Part shown: in pieces, positions 55,420 through 64,000 of the stretch
Numbering within the stretch: the first letter of the stretch is position 1
How the letters are laid out: every line of letters begins with the position of its first letter
NCBI RefSeq assembly: GCF_004137355.1
Contig: NZ_SDVB01000311.1
Span: 248,001 to 312,000 of the forward strand
Source: Ciceribacter ferrooxidans
GTDB lineage: Bacteria > Pseudomonadota > Alphaproteobacteria > Rhizobiales > Rhizobiaceae
Direction: 5' to 3'
Length of the DNA: 64,000 nt
Notes under the pieces: model-generated
What the model was told of the DNA's origin: nothing
What the model saw: only the letters and a program-made list of their open reading frames with translations
Databases searched by the model: none
Translations under genes and position numbers: made by a program

Positions 55420-56430
55420 ATGGAACGCGAACTCTTCGGGCAGACGGCGGCGGGCGAGCCGGTCTACAGGGTGACCCTCGTGGGCGGCGGACTGACGATG
55501 AAGGTGATCACTTGGGGTGCGGTGATCCAGGATCTGCGCCTCGAAGGACATAGCCATCCACTTGTCCTCGGCTTCGATACTTTCGATGACTACCCGCTCC
55601 ATTCCCCCTATTTCGGCGCCACGCCCGGACGATGTGCCAACCGTATCGCCGACGGACGTTTCAAGTTGGACGGCAGAGAATACCAGCTTGAACGCAACGA
55701 AAACGGCGTCGGGCACCTCCACGGCGGCAACGACGGCATCGCCAGGCGGAACTGGGACATTGTGAGCCTGGCTCCTGATCGTGTCGAACTGGCAATCGTG
55801 GACCCGGACGGCCGTGCCGGCTATCCCGGAAACTGCTCGATCACTGCGACCTACGCCCTTCAGGAGCACGGTGTCCTGTCCGTCGCCTACACATCGGCGA
55901 CCGATCGTCCGACACTCGCCAACGTCTGCCAGCATTCGTATTTCAACCTCGATGGTGGAGAGGATGCCTTCGGCCACGACCTGATACTCGCCGCCGACGC
56001 CTATCTGCCGGTCGATGGCCGACTGATCCCGACTGGAGAAATTCGTCCGGTCGACGGCACGCCGTTCGACTTCCGGACAATGTCACCGATGGACCGCCAG
56101 CTGGATGGAGAGCGCGTTCTATACGATCACAACTTCTGCCTTTCGCCCGCACGTGTCGAAAAGCGCACAGTAGCGATTGCTCGCAGCATTACCTCCGGCG
56201 TTGCCATGGAAGTACGGACGACGGAGCCGGGCGTTCAATTCTATGCCGGCGCAAAGCTCAACGTGCCCGCCGCAGGGCTCGAGGGCCGCCGATATGGTCC
56301 GTTCGCCGGCTTCTGCCTGGAAACCCAGACGTGGCCGGACGCAATCAACCACCCGAATTTTCCGAGCGCCGTTCTGCGTCCGGGCGAACTCCTGCAACAA
56401 GAGACGGATTACGTTTTCTCAAAGGTATGA
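55420..56430 (+). CDS. galM: Aldose 1-epimerase (mutarotase)
   Basis: A 336-residue galactose mutarotase family enzyme that interconverts alpha and beta sugars. HSPYFGATPGRCANRIADG, GVGHLHGGNDG and NVCQHSYFNLDGG hold the conserved histidines, and AGFCLETQTWPDAINHPNFP carries the catalytic glutamate. The ATG at 55420 follows GGAGCAACC; the frame also starts nine codons upstream. There is no galactose gene beside it, so it is a stand-alone gene after metA. An imperfect AACCC/GGGTT hairpin lies between them and may end the metA transcript. Confidence 0.93.
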   Translation: MERELFGQTAAGEPVYRVTLVGGGLTMKVITWGAVIQDLRLEGHSHPLVLGFDTFDDYPLHSPYFGATPGRCANRIADGRFKLDGREYQLERNENGVGHLHGGNDGIARRNWDIVSLAPDRVELAIVDPDGRAGYPGNCSITATYALQEHGVLSVAYTSATDRPTLANVCQHSYFNLDGGEDAFGHDLILAADAYLPVDGRLIPTGEIRPVDGTPFDFRTMSPMDRQLDGERVLYDHNFCLSPARVEKRTVAIARSITSGVAMEVRTTEPGVQFYAGAKLNVPAAGLEGRRYGPFAGFCLETQTWPDAINHPNFPSAVLRPGELLQQETDYVFSKV

Positions 56431-56597
56431 AGCCAGAGAAGACCGGGCGCACCGGCAGGTGAACGCACACCACATTTGCCCTCCGGCAACTCTTCTGAGG
56501 AAAGTGCCGGAGACCGCGAACGGCGGACGACGACCAGCCGTCAAGCGGCTATTCCATCTCCAACGGCCTGACGTGATCTCATTCATTTTGAAAAAAT

Positions 56598-56672
56598 TGG
56601 AGCGGGTGAGGCGATTCGAACGCCCGACCCCAACCTTGGCAAGGTTGTGCTCTACCCCTGAGCTACACCCGC
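56598..56672 (-). tRNA. tRNA-Gly (anticodon GCC)
   Basis: A 75-base tRNA with encoded CCA. The acceptor GCGGGTG pairs with CACCCGC, the TPsiC arm reads GGCGTTCGAATCGCC, and the anticodon loop TTGCCAA gives GCC for glycine. Confidence 0.97.
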
Positions 56673-56931
56673 TCATAACCGCGATCCGGGGGTAGTCGGT
56701 GGATCGCAGGTCGTCCGCGTTGCGGCGACGGGCGCTATATGGCCCAACCGTTTTTCAAATGCAACAGGGAAATGACGAAATCGTCCAGAATTTTTTCAAC
56801 TTGTTGGGAAACAAGGGAAAACCCCCGCCTGAGCGACGACATCTGTGATTGCCAACACAAGTCGCCGACCGTATCAATCAACTATTCTACCGGACAATCC
56901 CGCCCCTTCGAACCTTTCCCGAGAGACTGCC

Positions 56932-57438
56932 ATGACGAATAGCCCAAAAACCTCCGACGACCTCTTCCGGTTGCTCGATGAGCTGAAGATCGCTCACAAG
57001 ACCAAACATCATCCGCCCGTGTTCACGGTGGCCGAGTCCGTCGCGCTTCGCGACGAGATTCCTGGCGGCCACACCAAGAACCTCTTCGTCAAGGACAAGA
57101 AGGACCGGTATTTTCTCCTGACGGTCGAGGAGAACGCGGTCGTAGACCTGAAAACGGTGCACACTATCCTCGGCGCGTCCGGTCGCGTCTCGTTCGGCAG
57201 GCCAGAAAAGCTCATGGAATACCTCGGCGTCATCCCGGGTGCCGTGACCGTCTTCGGAGCTATCAACGATACCGGTCACAATGTCACGTTCGTGCTCGAT
57301 TCCGATCTCATGAAGGAGGACATCGTCAACGGTCACCCCCTGTCGAACGACGCGACGACATCGGTGACTCGACACGACTTGCTGCGCTTTCTTGAAGCAA
57401 CCGGACATACACCGCTTGTCTTGAAAGTGACGGCCTGA
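56932..57438 (+). CDS. Prolyl-tRNA editing protein ProX (YbaK/PrdX domain)
   Basis: A 168-residue free-standing editing domain of the YbaK/ProX group. FRLLDELKIAHKTKHHPPVF begins it. TVAESVALRDEIPGGHTKNL and KDKKDRYFLLTVEENAVVDL follow, with the catalytic lysine probably in HTKNLFVKD. GRVSFGRPEKLMEYLGVIPG and VTVFGAINDTG come next. The enzyme clears mischarged alanyl-tRNA-Pro in trans. A GAGAGACTGCC segment serves as ribosome binding site. The gene is about 260 bases from the tRNA-Gly on the opposite strand. Confidence 0.9.
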   Translation: MTNSPKTSDDLFRLLDELKIAHKTKHHPPVFTVAESVALRDEIPGGHTKNLFVKDKKDRYFLLTVEENAVVDLKTVHTILGASGRVSFGRPEKLMEYLGVIPGAVTVFGAINDTGHNVTFVLDSDLMKEDIVNGHPLSNDATTSVTRHDLLRFLEATGHTPLVLKVTA

Positions 57439-57497
57439 CATACGATCTTAGCGACACACCGAAGGTCCCGGGCGGCCATCAACGGCGGAGTATTCTG

Positions 57498-58454
57498 ATG
57501 AGCGACAGCGGCAATCCCTATAGCAGTTTTGATGGTCAGATGACGGGTCATGCTCATTTGGGAGATACCCCACCGCGAGGCCACATCAGGGACACGACGA
57601 CCGCAGGCTTTGCGAAGGATGTTCTGGAAGAATCACGCAAGCAGCCAGTTCTTGTCGACTTTTGGGCACCGTGGTGCGGACCGTGTCGTCAGCTGGCGCC
57701 GGTAATCGAAAAGGTGGTTGGAGAATCGAACGGCCGCGTCAAACTGGCAAAGCTCAACATTGACGATCATCCGGCCATTCCCGGGCAGCTCGGCATTCAG
57801 TCGATCCCGGCCGTCGTCGCCTTCGTCAATGGCCAGCCGGTCGACGGGTTCATGGGCGCCATTCCCGAGAGTCAGGTCCGGCAGTTCATCGAGAAGCTGG
57901 CCGGCCCCGCAGGCAATGCCGGAGAAGCAGAACTGACCGCGGCACTCGACGAGGCCGATGGACTCGTCGCCGCAGGAGACTTCGAAGGCGCTGCACAGCT
58001 CTTCGGAGCCGTGATGCAGGCAGATCCAGAAAGCGTGCGCGCGATCGCCGGGATCGCCGAATGCATGTTGGGAACCGGCCAGCATGAACGTGCATCGCAG
58101 CTCGTTTCCAATCTTCCCGAGACCCTCGCCAAGGCGCCGGAACTGCAGGCGATCGCCCGGAAACTGGAACAGATCAACGAAGCTCGCAAGCTCGGCGACC
58201 CGCAGGCCCTTGAGCATGAACTGGCGCTCGACCCGGACAATCACGAAGCACGCATGAAACTCGCCAAGATCCTCAACGTGCAGGGGCGGCGCGAGGAAGC
58301 GGCGGAACATCTGCTGATGATCATGCGCCGTGATCGCGCTTTCGATGATGATGGCGCCCGTCGACAACTCCTGCAGTTCTTCGATGTATGGGGTCCGAAG
58401 GATCCGGTGACAGCCATGGCGCGCAGGAAGCTTTCGTCGATCCTCTTTTCCTGA
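57498..58454 (+). CDS. Thioredoxin with TPR region (CnoX/YbbN-like)
   Basis: A 318-residue protein with a thioredoxin domain (about residues 30-135) carrying an intact WCGPC site in VLVDFWAPWCGPCRQLAPVI. TPR-like helices and a C-terminal helical domain follow (AGIAECMLGTGQHERASQLV, LDPDNHEARMKLAKIL). This is the CnoX/YbbN architecture, a redox-linked chaperone holdase; alphaproteobacterial copies retain the active-site cysteines that E. coli CnoX has lost. It is followed by a LON-domain gene and a Trm112-like gene, the usual Rhizobiales order. GGAG precedes the ATG by seven bases. Confidence 0.92.
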   Translation: MSDSGNPYSSFDGQMTGHAHLGDTPPRGHIRDTTTAGFAKDVLEESRKQPVLVDFWAPWCGPCRQLAPVIEKVVGESNGRVKLAKLNIDDHPAIPGQLGIQSIPAVVAFVNGQPVDGFMGAIPESQVRQFIEKLAGPAGNAGEAELTAALDEADGLVAAGDFEGAAQLFGAVMQADPESVRAIAGIAECMLGTGQHERASQLVSNLPETLAKAPELQAIARKLEQINEARKLGDPQALEHELALDPDNHEARMKLAKILNVQGRREEAAEHLLMIMRRDRAFDDDGARRQLLQFFDVWGPKDPVTAMARRKLSSILFS

Positions 58455-58545
58455 GGGCCGACTGTGCGCCTCTTGAGTTCGCTTTCGCGCGAACCACATA
58501 TTGAGAGGTACGGGCGGTTTCTCCATCCGTACCGGGAGTGCGTAG

Positions 58546-59223
58546 ATGAAAGTCGGCAACGCGAGATATCTGACTGAAAGAGACCTGCCGGAGATTCTGT
58601 CGGTCTTTCCGCTGAGTGGCGTTTTGTTACTGCCGGGCGGACAGTTGCCGCTCAATATCTTCGAACCACGCTATCTGGAAATGTTCGATGCGGCGCTTGC
58701 CGGGAACCGGTTGATCGGCATCGTCCAGCCGGCGTTCCAGGGGACATCCGCGGGCGAACCGGCGTCGGGACCGGCTCTCTGCCAGGTTGGCTGTATCGGT
58801 CGGATCACGTCTTTCGGCGAGACGGGTGATGGACGCTATATCGCGTCACTTAGCGGCGTCTGCCGCTTTCGGCTGATGGAGGAGGTCGCAAATCATCGTC
58901 CCTACCGCAGTTTTCGGATCGCGCCCTTTTTTGCCGATCTTTCCGACGCGGACGAAGAGGCAACGATCGATCGCAATGCACTTCTTGCCGCGTTCCGCGC
59001 CTATCTTGAAGCGAACAAGCTGGAAGCGGACTGGGAAAGTGTCGAGCGCGCGAGCAACACGACGCTCGTGACCTCCCTGTCGATGATGTCGCCCTTCGGT
59101 CCGGCCGAGAAGCAAGCGCTCCTTGAGGCTCCCGACATGCGCAGCCGTGCCGAAACGCTGATTGCGATCACCGAGATCGCTCTCGCACGCGAGTTCGGTG
59201 ACCCCGACACGATTCTCCAATAG
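58546..59223 (+). CDS. LON peptidase substrate-binding domain protein
   Basis: A 225-residue protein made only of the N-terminal substrate-binding domain of Lon. [38 protein letters not shown] and IGIVQPAF form the first lobe, followed by [20 protein letters not shown] and the [11 protein letters not shown] strand. A helical tail follows, and no ATPase or protease domain is present. Such proteins are widespread near cnoX and trm112 genes; a role in protein quality control is assumed but not proven. A GGTACGG/CCGTACC hairpin lies just upstream of its ribosome binding site. Confidence 0.9.
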   Translation: MKVGNARYLTERDLPEILSVFPLSGVLLLPGGQLPLNIFEPRYLEMFDAALAGNRLIGIVQPAFQGTSAGEPASGPALCQVGCIGRITSFGETGDGRYIASLSGVCRFRLMEEVANHRPYRSFRIAPFFADLSDADEEATIDRNALLAAFRAYLEANKLEADWESVERASNTTLVTSLSMMSPFGPAEKQALLEAPDMRSRAETLIAITEIALAREFGDPDTILQ

Positions 59224-59233
59224 GACGACCGGC

Positions 59234-59422
59234 ATGGACAGCCGAACGAGCACGGTCGATCCGAAGCTTCTGGAGCTTCTCGTCTGCCCACTGACCCAGA
59301 GCCGCCTTACCTATGACCGGCAGAAGAACGAGTTGGTTTCGGAAAAGGCAAAGCTTGCCTACCCAATACGAGACGGTGTCGCGATCATGCTCGTATCGGA
59401 AGCACGAAGCCTAGAGGACTGA
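59234..59422 (+). CDS. Trm112 family protein
   Basis: A 62-residue protein beginning [20 protein letters not shown] and ending [19 protein letters not shown]. The [17 protein letters not shown] and [11 protein letters not shown] segments are the Trm112/YcaR signature. It retains only one cysteine, in LVCPL, so the classical zinc site is not complete. In eukaryotes and archaea Trm112 activates methyltransferases; in bacteria its role is uncertain. It lies 10 bases after the LON gene and is convergent with ubiH. Confidence 0.9.
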   Translation: MDSRTSTVDPKLLELLVCPLTQSRLTYDRQKNELVSEKAKLAYPIRDGVAIMLVSEARSLED

Positions 59423-59434
59423 CGGCGCTGTCGA

Positions 59435-60652
59435 TCACAACGGCTGACCCGCGAGAAGTCGCGGCCGCTCAGCGCCTCCTCCGGTTCCCGCCGCCTCATG
59501 GATGAAGTAGGATTTCAGTCCCGGTAACCGATCCACGAGGCCAAGGCCGAAATCGCGCAAGGCCCGAATCGGCGACAGGTCGTTCGAGAACAGACGGTTC
59601 AGGACATCGGTCGTCACGCCCATGCGGAAGGTGTCGAAGCGGCGCCACTCCTGGTACCGTTCCAGGACATTGAGATCACCAATGTCCAGACCGATGCGGT
59701 CTGCATCGACCACCGTCTGAGCAAGTGCTGCCACGTCCTTGAAGCCGAGATTCAGACCCTGGCCGGAGATCGGATGAATGCCATGGGCCGCATCTCCGGC
59801 AAGAGCAAGGCGCGGGGCGACGAAGGCGCGCGCCAATGTCAGGCCGAGCGGGAAGGCACGCCGGTCACCAACGGCGCGCATCGGACCAAGCTTATGTCCG
59901 AAGCGGCGCTCCAGTTCTTCCTCGAAGACGAGATCATCGGCGGAAACCAGCCGGTTGGCCTCGTCAGTGCGCTCGGTCCATACGAGGGACGAGCGGTTGC
60001 CCTTGAGCGGCAGGATGGCAAAGGGTCCAGCGGGAAGGAAGTGCTCTTCCGCGCAGCCTTCATGTGGCCGCTCATGCTCGACGGTCGTGACAATGCCCGA
60101 CTGACCGTAGTCCCAGGTAACCGTCTTTATCCCGGCCATGTCCCGGAGCTTGGAACGAACGCCGTCACAGGCGACGACGAGCCGGGCGGAAAGCACCGTT
60201 CCGTCGGAAAGCGTCACAGACGCGGCGGCAGGGCTGTTTTCCAGTCCAGTCGCGCGCAATCCATGCCGTATTGTGACTCCAGCCTTCGCGCAGGCATCCC
60301 TCAGCGCTCCCACCATGGCCACATTCGGGATCATATATGCGAACGGTCGCCCATCCTCGACCGCACCGTCAAAGGTGAGGAAGACGGGCCGGACCGGATC
60401 GGCAGTCTTCGAATCGGTCACGATCATTTTGGTGATCGGCTGAGCTTCCGGCTCGATCCGCTCCCAAATTCCGAAGACTTCCAGCATACGTATGGCGGCC
60501 GCGATGATCGCCGAGGCTCGGGGATCCTTCTTCCAGGCGTCCTGCGGGGCGGCCTCGACGACCTCCACGGATAGATGGGGCGCGGCCTGCTTGACCGCCA
60601 GCGCCACCGAAAGTCCGACATATCCGCCGCCGACGACCAACATATCCAACAT
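59435..60652 (-). CDS. UbiH/UbiF family FAD-dependent hydroxylase
   Basis: A 405-residue flavin monooxygenase of the ubiquinone hydroxylase family. The FAD motif is MLVVGGGYVGLSVALAV near residue 5, and the DG motif is VVACDGVRSKLRDMAGIKTV. The second FAD motif is LAGDAAHGIHPISGQGLNLG. It probably hydroxylates a ubiquinone ring position; UbiH, UbiF and UbiL members cannot be told apart by eye. The start at 60652 follows GGAGTGCGCG. It is divergent from tesB and convergent with the Trm112 gene. Confidence 0.9.
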   Translation of the reverse strand: MLDMLVVGGGYVGLSVALAVKQAAPHLSVEVVEAAPQDAWKKDPRASAIIAAAIRMLEVFGIWERIEPEAQPITKMIVTDSKTADPVRPVFLTFDGAVEDGRPFAYMIPNVAMVGALRDACAKAGVTIRHGLRATGLENSPAAASVTLSDGTVLSARLVVACDGVRSKLRDMAGIKTVTWDYGQSGIVTTVEHERPHEGCAEEHFLPAGPFAILPLKGNRSSLVWTERTDEANRLVSADDLVFEEELERRFGHKLGPMRAVGDRRAFPLGLTLARAFVAPRLALAGDAAHGIHPISGQGLNLGFKDVAALAQTVVDADRIGLDIGDLNVLERYQEWRRFDTFRMGVTTDVLNRLFSNDLSPIRALRDFGLGLVDRLPGLKSYFIHEAAGTGGGAERPRLLAGQPL

Positions 60653-60737
60653 CGCGCACTCCATTAGCACTTGTGTGTGATAAGGCTCCTATATAGATCA
60701 GCCTTGAACTTCTTCCTACATGCGAGGTCTTCATAGC

Positions 60738-61640
60738 ATGCTGCAGCAAAACGAAGAACCCAGCGCGATGGACGGTCTTATCAAAACCCTCGACATCGAG
60801 AAGCTGGAGGAAAACCTCTTTCGCGGAAGCAGCCCCCGAAACGGCTGGCAACGCGTCTTCGGAGGCCAGGTCATCGCGCAGGCGTTGATGGCGGCGCAGC
60901 GTTGCGTCGAGGACGATCGTCTCGTTCACTCGCTCCACGCCTATTTCATGCGTCCCGGAGATCCGTCCGTGCCGATCATATACCAGGTCGAGCGCATCCG
61001 TGACGGCGCAAGCTTCACCACTCGCCGTGTCGTTGCGGTCCAGCACGGCAAGGCAATCTTTTCGATGTCGGCTTCCTTCCAGGTGGAAGAACCGGGTTTC
61101 GATCATCAGGTGGCGATGCCACCAGTTCCGCCACCGGAGCAACTGATCGGTGAAAAAGAGTTCAAGGAAATCTTCCTTGCCGACGCGCCGGAGAATGTGC
61201 GGCGATACTGGGGGCGCAACCGTCCGATCGAAATCAGACCGGTTTCGCTTGTCCACTACGTCTCAAAGGAGAAGCTGGAACCAACAGCTCACATCTGGGT
61301 CCGGGCCGTTGGTGAAGTTCCGGACGATCATCGCTATCAGGCCGCCATCCTTGCCTATCTCTCCGACATGACGCTGCTTGATACTTCCCTCTATGCGCAC
61401 GGCACGTCGATTTTCGACCCCAATCTTCAGGTTGCAAGCCTCGACCACGCGATGTGGTTTCATCGCCCCTGCGATCTCCGAGACTGGATGCTTTACACGC
61501 AGGACAGTCCAAGTGCATCGGGCGCAAGAGGCATGACGCGCGGGAGCCTCTATTCGCGGTCTGGTCACCTCATCGCTTCGGTGGCGCAAGAGGGGCTGAT
61601 CCGCAATCGTGCAAATGATGGAAAAGAAGGCAAAAAATAG
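60738..61640 (+). CDS. tesB: Acyl-CoA thioesterase II (TesB)
   Basis: A 300-residue double-hotdog thioesterase. The first half has NLFRGSSPRNGWQRVFGGQV and HSLHAYFMRPGDPSVPIIYQ, and the second half has ILAYLSDMTLLDTSLYAHG and SLDHAMWFHRPCDLRDWMLY. These contain the Asp, Thr/Ser and Gln residues of TesB. It cleaves medium and long acyl-CoA and may balance free CoA. The start at 60738 has GAGG ten bases upstream; an ATG at 60720 in frame lacks a site. Confidence 0.93.
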   Translation: MLQQNEEPSAMDGLIKTLDIEKLEENLFRGSSPRNGWQRVFGGQVIAQALMAAQRCVEDDRLVHSLHAYFMRPGDPSVPIIYQVERIRDGASFTTRRVVAVQHGKAIFSMSASFQVEEPGFDHQVAMPPVPPPEQLIGEKEFKEIFLADAPENVRRYWGRNRPIEIRPVSLVHYVSKEKLEPTAHIWVRAVGEVPDDHRYQAAILAYLSDMTLLDTSLYAHGTSIFDPNLQVASLDHAMWFHRPCDLRDWMLYTQDSPSASGARGMTRGSLYSRSGHLIASVAQEGLIRNRANDGKEGKK

Positions 61641-61707
61641 AATCTGCCTACAATTTGATCAAACCAGCGTCCAATCTGTGCCGCTTTATTGAACGGTCAT
61701 GCTATAG

Positions 61708-62187
<480 letters not shown>

Positions 62188-62214
62188 AGAATGGCCGCTA
62201 GGGGAGTCTTTCTG

Positions 62215-63645
62215 ATGTCATTTTCTAAGTTTTCTTCCACCTGCGCCCGGGTTGGCGCCGCCTCGGCAGCCCTGCTGGCGCCGGTCGTGGCCTTCGCCCA
62301 GGACGCCGCGCCTGCAGTCGCCGAAGCCGCTGCCGCTGCGCCGGCGATGACTGTCGATAAGGGCGACACCACTTGGATGCTGGTCTCGAGCCTTCTCGTT
62401 CTTCTCATGACGGTGCCGGGCCTTGGCCTGTTCTACGGCGGTCTAGTCCGCGCCAAGAACATGCTGTCCGTCCTCATGCAGGTCACCACGATCGCGGCCG
62501 TTGCGATGATCGTCTGGGTGATCTACGGCTATTCGCTCGCCTTTACCAATGGTGGCGGCCTGAACTCCTTTGCCGGCGGCTTCTCCAAGATGTTCCTGGC
62601 CGGCGTTGACACCTCGACCATGGCGGAGAGCTTCTCCAAGGGTGTCGCGATTCCTGAACTCGTCCTCGTCTGCTTCCAGATGACCTTCGCCGCCATCACC
62701 CCCGGCCTCATCGTCGGTGCCTTCGCCGAACGCGTGAAGTTTTCGGCCGTCATCCTCTTCTCGATCCTGTGGCTGACCTTCGTCTACTTCCCGATCGCCC
62801 ACATGGTCTGGTTCTGGGGCGGTCCGAGCGCCTATGCCGACCCGTCGGGCCTGATCTTCGGCTTCGGCGCGATTGACTTCGCCGGCGGTACCGTCGTCCA
62901 TATCAATGCCGGTGTCGCCGGCCTGATCGGCGCGATCATGATCGGCAAGCGCACCGGCTATGGCAAGGACATGATGGCTCCGCACTCCCTGACCATGACG
63001 CTGATCGGCGCCGGCCTTCTGTGGGTGGGCTGGTTCGGCTTCAACGCCGGCTCGAACCTCGAGTCGAACGGTTATGCCGCACTTGCCATGATCAACACCT
63101 TCCTCGCCACGGCGGCAGCCCTGCTCTCCTGGTCGCTGGTCGAGACCTTTGCCCGTGGCAAGGCCTCCATGCTCGGTGCTGTTTCCGGTGCCGTCGCCGG
63201 CCTCGTTGTCATCACCCCGGCTGCCGGCTTTGCCGGTCCGATGGGCGCGATCGTCATGGGCCTCGTCGTCTCCCCGGTTTGCTACTTCTTCTGCTCGACC
63301 GTGAAGAACAAGTTCGGCTACGACGACACCGCTGACGTTTTCGGTATCCACGGCATTGGCGGCATCATCGGCGCCCTGCTGACGGGCGTCTTCGTCAACC
63401 CCGCCCTGGGTGGCGCCGGCATCGTCGACTACTCGACCGCCGACTTCGCAGCCACGTATGCCGGTACGGCCGCGCAGGTCCTCAACCAGCTGAAGGGTGT
63501 CATCGTGACGATCCTGTGGTGCGGTATCATTTCGGCGATCCTCTACAAGTTCGTCGACATCGTCATCGGGCTTCGCGTGCCCGTCGAGGCGGAACGCGAA
63601 GGTCTCGATCTCGCTTCCCACGGCGAAGCCGCCTACCACAGCTAA
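62215..63645 (+). CDS. amtB: Ammonium transporter AmtB
   Basis: A 476-residue ammonium channel. A cleavable signal peptide (about 40 residues, with SAALLAPVVAFA) is followed by 11 transmembrane segments. Diagnostic parts are MLVSSLLVLLMTVPGLGLFY, GLVRAKNMLSVLMQ and DFAGGTVVHINAGVAGLIGA, which contain the pore histidines. The C-terminal region has HGIGGIIGALLTGVF and a short cytoplasmic tail. The GGGGAG site favours the ATG at 62215 over the one at 62191. GlnK from the gene before it blocks the channel when nitrogen is plentiful. Confidence 0.96.
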   Translation: MSFSKFSSTCARVGAASAALLAPVVAFAQDAAPAVAEAAAAAPAMTVDKGDTTWMLVSSLLVLLMTVPGLGLFYGGLVRAKNMLSVLMQVTTIAAVAMIVWVIYGYSLAFTNGGGLNSFAGGFSKMFLAGVDTSTMAESFSKGVAIPELVLVCFQMTFAAITPGLIVGAFAERVKFSAVILFSILWLTFVYFPIAHMVWFWGGPSAYADPSGLIFGFGAIDFAGGTVVHINAGVAGLIGAIMIGKRTGYGKDMMAPHSLTMTLIGAGLLWVGWFGFNAGSNLESNGYAALAMINTFLATAAALLSWSLVETFARGKASMLGAVSGAVAGLVVITPAAGFAGPMGAIVMGLVVSPVCYFFCSTVKNKFGYDDTADVFGIHGIGGIIGALLTGVFVNPALGGAGIVDYSTADFAATYAGTAAQVLNQLKGVIVTILWCGIISAILYKFVDIVIGLRVPVEAEREGLDLASHGEAAYHS

Positions 63646-63710
63646 ATCCAAGGCCGCGCCGGCTTCAATCCGGCGCGGGTCCCTCGCAAACGGTCGCAAC
63701 AGCGTCCGCC

Positions 63711-63742
63711 AAAGCCCAGGCTCTCACCTGGGCTTTTCTTTT
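63711..63742 (+). terminator. Rho-independent terminator after amtB
   Basis: AAAGCCCAGG and CCTGGGCTTT form a 10-base-pair stem around CTCTCA, followed by TCTTTTG. A second hairpin without a T tail (GCGCCGG-CTTCAAT-CCGGCGC) lies just upstream. Confidence 0.85.
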
Positions 63743-63779
63743 GTCCATTCCGCATAGCCGCGCCGTCGCCAACCGATGG

Positions 63780-63795
63780 TTAATGAGCCATTAAC
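63780..63795 (+). promoter_or_regulatory. CtrA binding site upstream of ftsK
   Basis: TTAATGAGCCATTAAC is a perfect match to TTAA-N7-TTAAC, the CtrA consensus. It lies about 97 bases before the ftsK start. Confidence 0.85.
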
Positions 63796-63891
63796 CGTCC
63801 CTCCCTTACTGTACGGCGAAGGGCGAGAACGCCGGAAAGCCACGGTTCGCCGTCACACGCGCGAATGAATCTCGAAACGGGCAGGCACGAC

Positions 63892-64000
63892 ATGAACAGA
63901 GGTACCTCGGTGATGATGGGAGAGCATGGCGACCGTCCCGCCTTGACGGCGTTCCTCCTCCGGCAACTTCTTACATTGGCCGGCTTCGCGCTTTTCGTGC
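63892..64000 (+). CDS. ftsK: Probable DNA translocase FtsK (N-terminal start only)
   Basis: The first 36 codons of a protein cut off by the right window edge. It begins MNRGTSVMMGEHGDRPALTA and goes into a hydrophobic segment, FLLRQLLTLAGFALFV. That pattern of a polar start and then a first membrane segment with a nearby arginine fits FtsK of rhizobia, and the amtB-ftsK order is known from this group. The CtrA box upstream supports a cell-cycle gene. No diagnostic domain lies in the window, so the call depends on context. Confidence 0.6.
   Translation, partial: MNRGTSVMMGEHGDRPALTAFLLRQLLTLAGFALFV

Overview
The window is chromosomal DNA from an alphaproteobacterium of the order Rhizobiales, most likely family Rhizobiaceae (Rhizobium, Agrobacterium, Neorhizobium or a close relative). 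The evidence is the gene order obgE-proB-proA-nadD-rsfS-rlmH-M23-ctpA-deacetylase-rppH, a short second FtsZ, an rpoH2 gene behind an EcfG-type promoter, an imuA-imuB-dnaE2 cassette behind an alphaproteobacterial SOS box (GTTC-N7-GTTC), a SAM-II riboswitch on metA, and a CtrA box in front of ftsK. I see no insertion sequence, prophage, integrase or CRISPR array.

Layout. 1-12.3 kb is the most accessory-looking part. An enolase-superfamily enzyme (cut by the window edge) and its FCD-type GntR regulator are divergent from a complete family-5 substrate-binding ABC operon (1447-6865). A second, dppABCDF-like operon converges on it (12324-6913). 12.8-18.8 kb holds a YigZ-family protein, ftsZ2, an unlisted 53-codon gene, OsmC, GNAT and DUF992 proteins and an ABC-F ATPase. 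tRNA-Ser(CGA) and rplU-rpmA follow, then two acetyltransferases. 21.6-31.5 kb is a long plus-strand run covering ribosome assembly, proline and NAD synthesis, cell-envelope hydrolysis control and RNA decapping.

31.5-38.1 kb has bfr and bfd (iron storage) and the SOS mutagenesis cassette, all on the minus strand. 38.2-45.8 kb holds a small zincin, a CoA-ester lyase, leuD and leuB, a PAP2 phosphatase, rpoH2 and an M48 lipoprotein. 46-54 kb is a thiamine neighbourhood: thiB-thiP-thiQ under a TPP riboswitch and thiN. Between them lie an SbmA/YddA-like transporter, whose fused ATPase domain has lost every catalytic motif, and an Uup-type ABC-F protein. 54-64 kb holds metA under a SAM-II riboswitch, galM, tRNA-Gly(GCC), a prolyl-tRNA editing protein, a thioredoxin-TPR/LON/Trm112 run, a UbiH-type hydroxylase, tesB, glnK-amtB and the start of ftsK.

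The richest material for follow-up is regulatory. At least seven control elements can be read directly from sequence: two riboswitches and SOS, EcfG, CtrA, sigma-54 and sigma-70 type sites. The most unusual protein is the transporter with the dead nucleotide-binding domain at 49811-51586. Homology calls are made by eye from motifs and family knowledge; no database search was run.
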